11,046 nt of DNA from Flavobacteriales bacterium (GTDB taxonomy: Bacteria > Bacteroidota > Bacteroidia > Flavobacteriales_D > Sanyastnellaceae): the NCBI GenBank assembly GCA_011524845.1, contig WTJL01000170.1:1-11046 (forward strand). Reading direction: 5' to 3'. The stretch's first letter is position 1. The number at the start of each line of letters is the position of its first letter. Positions 8,144 through 11,046 of the stretch are shown piece by piece. The notes beneath the pieces are model-generated. The model saw only the letters and a program-made list of their open reading frames with translations. It ran no database searches and was not told the origin of the DNA. Made by a program: the position numbers and the translations under genes.

Positions 8144-8622
8144 GCCTGCGCATTGGGTACGGTTACGACGTTCACCAGCTTGCTGCTGGAGAGGACTTGG
8201 TGATCGGAGGGTTGACCATCCCTCATGAAAAAGGGTCTGTCGGCCACAGCGACGCCGACGTGCTGCTCCATGTCATTTGTGATGCCTTGCTCGGTGCACT
8301 GGCCTTGGGCGACATCGGCACCCACTTCCCTGATACGGATCCTGCGTACAAAGGCATCGACAGCAAAATCTTGTTGAGAGACACGTGGGCTTTGGTCCAA
8401 GCAGAAGGCTATGGATTGGCCAATGTGGACTCCACGGTGTGCTTGCAGCGTCCCAAGTTGAAGCCTCACATTCCTGCCATGCGCGCGTGCATCGCCGACA
8501 TTTTGGGGGTGGACGTGGGGCGCATTGGCATCAAGGCCACGACCACAGAGAAGCTTGGGTTTGTTGGCCTGGAAGAAGGGGTGAGCGCACACGCGGTGGT
8601 GCTGCTCGAAGCTCAGGCCTGA
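8140..8622 (+). CDS. ispF: IspF, 2-C-methyl-D-erythritol 2,4-cyclodiphosphate synthase
   Basis: This 160-residue enzyme is of normal family length. It converts CDP-ME 2-phosphate to 2-C-methyl-D-erythritol 2,4-cyclodiphosphate with release of CMP, in the cytoplasmic MEP pathway to isoprenoid precursors. Visible motifs are GYDVH (metal ligands Asp10 and His12), GHSDADVLLH (metal ligand His44), GDIGTHFPDTD at 57-67 and KATTTEKLGF at 132-141, all typical of active IspF trimers. The start overlaps the porV stop as ATGA, so translation is probably coupled to porV even though the functions are unrelated. From memory, an ispF-like gene also follows porV in Porphyromonas gingivalis, so the arrangement may be old. 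The stop lies inside the last codons of the convergent DUF4956 gene. Confidence 0.97.
   Translation: MSLRIGYGYDVHQLAAGEDLVIGGLTIPHEKGSVGHSDADVLLHVICDALLGALALGDIGTHFPDTDPAYKGIDSKILLRDTWALVQAEGYGLANVDSTVCLQRPKLKPHIPAMRACIADILGVDVGRIGIKATTTEKLGFVGLEEGVSAHAVVLLEAQA
8613..8622. other. 10-bp palindrome holding both convergent stop codons
   Basis: TCAGGCCTGA is a perfect 10-bp palindrome. Read on the plus strand it ends with the TGA of ispF (8620-8622); read on the minus strand it ends with the TGA of the DUF4956 gene (8613-8615). The genes therefore overlap tail to tail by exactly this element, and no intergenic terminator can sit between them. Any terminator must lie within the opposite gene. Confidence 0.8.
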
Positions 8623-9269
8623 GATTCCTCGAAGTGACCGGGTTCTTGGTCGGCTGAGAAGTGAATCTTCAAGTTGGCAGTGTCGCGCAACAAGTCCACC
8701 TTTCCAATTTCCAGGTGCACAATGGACACGCCTGTCCGACGCTCCAAATCGGCGATGAGTTCAGCGCGTTTGCCCACGTGGAGCAAATCGATGCGGTCGT
8801 AGATGACCATTTTGGTGGCGAGGTGTTCCACAAACCACAACCGCTCCAAAACGTAAGACAGCGCCCAAATCAAGGCGTTGGCCAAGGCAATTTCCACCCA
8901 CGTGGCCGCGAGCGGCGCCAATGCGTTGATGACCGCCAAGGCGATGACGATGAACAGGTACGTCATCTCCCGAATCGGAATGGAATTGGTGCGGTACCGA
9001 ATGATTCCGAAAATGGCAAAGAGGCCCAAGGCGAACGCCAGGTCAATTTCCACGCCTGCCAGCAAACGACACAACAAGAACACGGCCGTGGACACCAGCA
9101 TGAAGGTGAACACGTAGTCCCGGCGCTTCGCGGCCATGTGGTAAATGAGCCGAACCACCACAAGCGAGGACGTGAGGTTGAGCGCAAACAACACGAGCAG
9201 CGAATCCCAACCTGAAGCCAGGGAACTCAACACTTGCACAGGGAGAAAAGAGGTCATAAGGGCAGTCAT
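8613..9269 (-). CDS. DUF4956 family integral membrane protein
   Basis: This 218-residue protein has about five membrane segments by hydrophobicity (near 22-43, 52-70, 74-91, 102-120 and 124-142) and then a soluble C-terminal part (about 145-218). The segment around 82-105, with GIIRYRTNSIPIREMTYLF, is the conserved core I associate with DUF4956. The function is not established. The ATG at 9269 overlaps the stop of the upstream VTC-like gene as ATGA, which supports this start over the ATG at 9257 and implies coupled translation. DUF4956 proteins are often encoded beside VTC-domain proteins. By analogy with the yeast VTC complex, where membrane subunits pass the growing polymer across the membrane, it may be the membrane partner of that enzyme; this is inference. 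The soluble tail may bind the partner or a ligand. Confidence 0.85.
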   Translation of the reverse strand: MTALMTSFLPVQVLSSLASGWDSLLVLFALNLTSSLVVVRLIYHMAAKRRDYVFTFMLVSTAVFLLCRLLAGVEIDLAFALGLFAIFGIIRYRTNSIPIREMTYLFIVIALAVINALAPLAATWVEIALANALIWALSYVLERLWFVEHLATKMVIYDRIDLLHVGKRAELIADLERRTGVSIVHLEIGKVDLLRDTANLKIHFSADQEPGHFEESQA

Positions 9270-10099
9270 CTCAAAAGGGATTGCGGCGCAAAGGTCGGGT
9301 TTGCGGCATAATGTTCAGCACGTGCGATGTCGCGCAGGGCAGAACGGTAGCTCCTCACGGAGCGGTCAGGGTGGATGTGGGCATGTCCCAGGACAAACTT
9401 GGACAGCCTCAGCGTGCGGCCAAGCGGCCCACGGCGGCCTTCTTGCGCTCGGATGGCTTGGATCAACTGACCTTGGTGGTTCACGTGGTGTTGCTTCCAC
9501 TCGACCACGGCCAAGTGAGGAACAGGCCGCACCCAATGGCGGTCAAGGGAAGCGTCCAGCTCTGGTACTTTGAACGCCAAGTTGCGGTCAAAGGTGATGC
9601 GCTCTCCGTCGGCCAAGTGGGCCAGCGTGAATCGCTCAAAAGAGCTTTGAAGGCAGGGCTTGAGGTCCGTCGCATGGGGGATGTGCGTGGCCAAAAACGA
9701 CCACTCGTCGTTGGTCAACGGGGCGTCCCATGCGGTGGCATTGGAGCGAACCACTCGGTGTTTGGTGGTTTTGCTGTGGGCGTCCCGGAGCTTGACCTCC
9801 AAGAAAGCCACCCCGGTGTTGTCGTAGTGGCGGATGCGCACCTTGAATCGCACGTTCCTGCCACGTGTGTGGTCCTCCAAGCATTGGCCTTCGTCTGTGT
9901 CGAAGTACAGGTTGTTGTACGTCGTGGTCACATGGTCGTCGATGGTCAACACTCGATGTTCCTTCAGCCCCACAACGAGGTTGTTCAACCATGCCTCGGG
10001 CACGACGTACTTGGAGTCAAACCGGTCCATCAAGGCCACAGATTCTATGGCGTCGAGGCCGATCGACTCTCGGCCGCGGAGCGTGTCGAGGAGCGTCAT
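9266..10099 (-). CDS. VTC-domain (polyphosphate polymerase-like) protein
   Basis: This 277-residue cytoplasmic protein has the look of the VTC domain, a triphosphate-tunnel fold that in yeast Vtc4 makes inorganic polyphosphate from ATP. In order it shows MDRFDSKYV (24-32), LYFDTD (64-69), the basic strand RFKVRIRHYD (84-93), FLEVKLRD (99-106), TKHR (112-115), ITFDRNLAF (168-176), VVEWKQ (198-203) and RLSKFVLG (231-238). Together these supply the alternating Arg/Lys and Glu residues expected to line the tunnel and bind metal. There are no membrane segments, so it would rely on the coupled DUF4956 protein for membrane contact. I chose the ATG at 10099 because the motif region begins soon after it; an in-frame ATG at 10153 adds 18 residues without family features. 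Polymerase activity is inferred; related tunnel enzymes can be triphosphatases or have other roles. Confidence 0.85.
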   Translation of the reverse strand: MTLLDTLRGRESIGLDAIESVALMDRFDSKYVVPEAWLNNLVVGLKEHRVLTIDDHVTTTYNNLYFDTDEGQCLEDHTRGRNVRFKVRIRHYDNTGVAFLEVKLRDAHSKTTKHRVVRSNATAWDAPLTNDEWSFLATHIPHATDLKPCLQSSFERFTLAHLADGERITFDRNLAFKVPELDASLDRHWVRPVPHLAVVEWKQHHVNHQGQLIQAIRAQEGRRGPLGRTLRLSKFVLGHAHIHPDRSVRSYRSALRDIARAEHYAANPTFAPQSLLR

Positions 10100-10208
10100 G
10101 GATGCAAGGCAGGTTTCAAGGGTTGCAGATGCCGCATGAAGCGGGCATGCCAAGGTACGACGCGATGGGGGAGCGGATGGTTGCGCCCTTGGAGGGACTT
10201 CGGCAACA

Positions 10209-10227
10209 ACGTGTCATTTGGACACGT
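10209..10227. repeat. Inverted repeat in the VTC-pdhA divergent region
   Basis: The arms ACGTGTC (10209-10215) and GACACGT (10221-10227) are perfect 7-bp inverted repeats around the 5-base spacer ATTTG. The element lies in the 210-bp gap between divergent genes, about 57 bp upstream of the pdhA -7 element. That position fits an operator for a dimeric regulator. As RNA it would form a short hairpin, but no T-run follows, so it is a poor terminator. Confidence 0.45.
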
Positions 10228-10283
10228 ATTGAGGGCGCGGAAGGCCCGTGCCCGAAGGCCGGCGCGTGGGTGGGCCGAAACGC

Positions 10284-10291
10284 TATATTTG
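10284..10291 (+). promoter_or_regulatory. Likely -7 promoter element of pdhA
   Basis: TATATTTG matches the Bacteroidota -7 consensus TAnnTTTG exactly and stands out as an AT-rich island in GC-rich sequence. It ends 18 bp before the pdhA ATG at 10310, giving a leader of roughly a dozen bases. No clear -33 TTG is visible about 19 bp upstream. Confidence 0.6.
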
Positions 10292-10309
10292 AGCGTTAAT
10301 CCAAACGCG

Positions 10310-11046
10310 ATGGCAACTTCACAACCTACAGCGACTGCAGCGCCCAAAAAGCCTGCAAAAGCAGGACGTAAGCCCGCTGCCAAGAAGTCAGCAAAGGGCC
10401 TGAACAAAGACACGTACACGCGCTGGTTCCGCGAGATGTACCTCATGCGAAAGTTTGAGGAGCGTTGCGGTCAGCTCTACATCCAGCAAAAATTCGGTGG
10501 CTTTTGCCACTTGTACATTGGACAAGAAGCAGTGCTCTCCGGCATGCGTGAGGCCATCCGCCCCACCGACCGTGTGATCACAGCATACCGCGACCACGCG
10601 CACCCGCTCGTGCTTGGCACAGATCCCAAGTATGTGATGGCCGAGATGTACGGCAAGAAGACAGGAACGAGCAAGGGCAAGGGCGGATCGATGCACATGT
10701 TTGACAAAGAGCGCAACCTCTTTGGCGGACACGGCATCGTCGGGGGCCAGATCGGCCTCGGTGCCGGAATCGCCTTCGCGGACAAGTACCGCAAGGAGGA
10801 CCACGTGACCGTGTGCTTCATGGGAGACGGTGCGGCGCGTCAAGGCATGCTGCACGAGACCTTCAACATGGCGATGACCTGGAAGCTCCCCGTGATCTTC
10901 ATCATCGAAAACAACCAATACGCCATGGGGACCTCCGTCGAGCGCACGTCCAATGTGACCGACTTGGAAACCCTCGGAGCCAGCTACAAAATGCCATCGG
11001 CCACGGTGGACGGAATGAGCCCTGAGGCCGTTCGTGACGCCATTGC
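10310..11046 (+). CDS. pdhA: Pyruvate dehydrogenase E1 component, alpha subunit (3' end cut by window)
   Basis: The frame is open from the ATG at 10310 to the right edge, giving 245 visible residues, roughly two thirds of a usual E1 alpha. The enzyme uses thiamine diphosphate (ThDP) to decarboxylate pyruvate and pass the acetyl group to the lipoyl E2 subunit. Visible marks are TAYRDHAHPL (91-100, with the ThDP-contacting YRDH), GKGGSMHMFD (124-132), GGHGIVGGQ (139-147) and the ThDP/metal motif from GDGAARQG (172-179) to ENNQYAMGT (200-208). The call favours pyruvate dehydrogenase over branched-chain E1 because of the SMHMFD and GGHGIVGGQ wording. The first 30 residues are a Lys/Ala/Pro-rich, low-complexity extension before the domain begins at LNKDTYTRWF. 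The E1 beta or E2 gene would be expected just downstream, outside the window. Confidence 0.95.
   Translation, partial: MATSQPTATAAPKKPAKAGRKPAAKKSAKGLNKDTYTRWFREMYLMRKFEERCGQLYIQQKFGGFCHLYIGQEAVLSGMREAIRPTDRVITAYRDHAHPLVLGTDPKYVMAEMYGKKTGTSKGKGGSMHMFDKERNLFGGHGIVGGQIGLGAGIAFADKYRKEDHVTVCFMGDGAARQGMLHETFNMAMTWKLPVIFIIENNQYAMGTSVERTSNVTDLETLGASYKMPSATVDGMSPEAVRDAI

Noticed and set aside
10228..10265. GC-rich stretch with two GAAGGCC copies that might form a terminator hairpin
   Set aside because: The copies are direct, not inverted; only short GGCC pairings are possible and no T-run follows. It precedes pdhA rather than ending a gene.
10388..10918. A 176-codon minus-strand frame opposite pdhA
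   Set aside because: pdhA motifs (YRDH, GDGAARQG, ENNQYAMG) confirm the plus strand; the antisense product has no recognisable features.

Overview
The window looks like chromosome from a Bacteroidota bacterium, probably a GC-rich member of the Flavobacteriales or a neighbouring lineage. The evidence is a block of type IX secretion (T9SS) and gliding genes (gldJ, a porP/sprF-family gene, porU, porV), two exact matches to the Bacteroidota -7 promoter element TAnnTTTG, and no clear Shine-Dalgarno sites. Base composition is GC-rich by eye, which is high for Flavobacteriales. The lineage call is inference.

Layout. On the minus strand, positions 1-2736 hold a PorP/SprF-family outer-membrane gene followed 50 bp later by gldJ, whose 3' end is cut off by the window edge. 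Across a divergent control region (2737-2923), the plus strand carries porU (the T9SS sortase), porV (its outer-membrane partner) and ispF (isoprenoid precursor synthesis), which overlaps porV by 4 bp. ispF meets a minus-strand pair head-on: a VTC-type polyphosphate-polymerase-like gene and a DUF4956 membrane protein gene, joined by an ATGA overlap. Past a divergent gap of about 210 bp, pdhA (pyruvate dehydrogenase E1 alpha) starts on the plus strand and runs off the right edge.

How the genes fit together. PorU and PorV are the surface 'attachment complex' that removes the C-terminal sorting domain from T9SS cargo and anchors it. GldJ is an outer-membrane lipoprotein needed for gliding and for stability of the T9SS core ring. 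The PorP/SprF protein is a cargo- or motor-associated outer-membrane component. ispF and pdhA are housekeeping genes. The VTC/DUF4956 pair resembles a minimal membrane polyphosphate module and is the least understood part of the window.

The genes are intact apart from the two cut by the window edges. I see no RNA genes, CRISPR array, insertion sequence, prophage or phase-variation repeats. All stretches without a gene are shorter than 300 bp. I do not see a wholly new system; the best candidate for new biology is the two-gene VTC/DUF4956 module.
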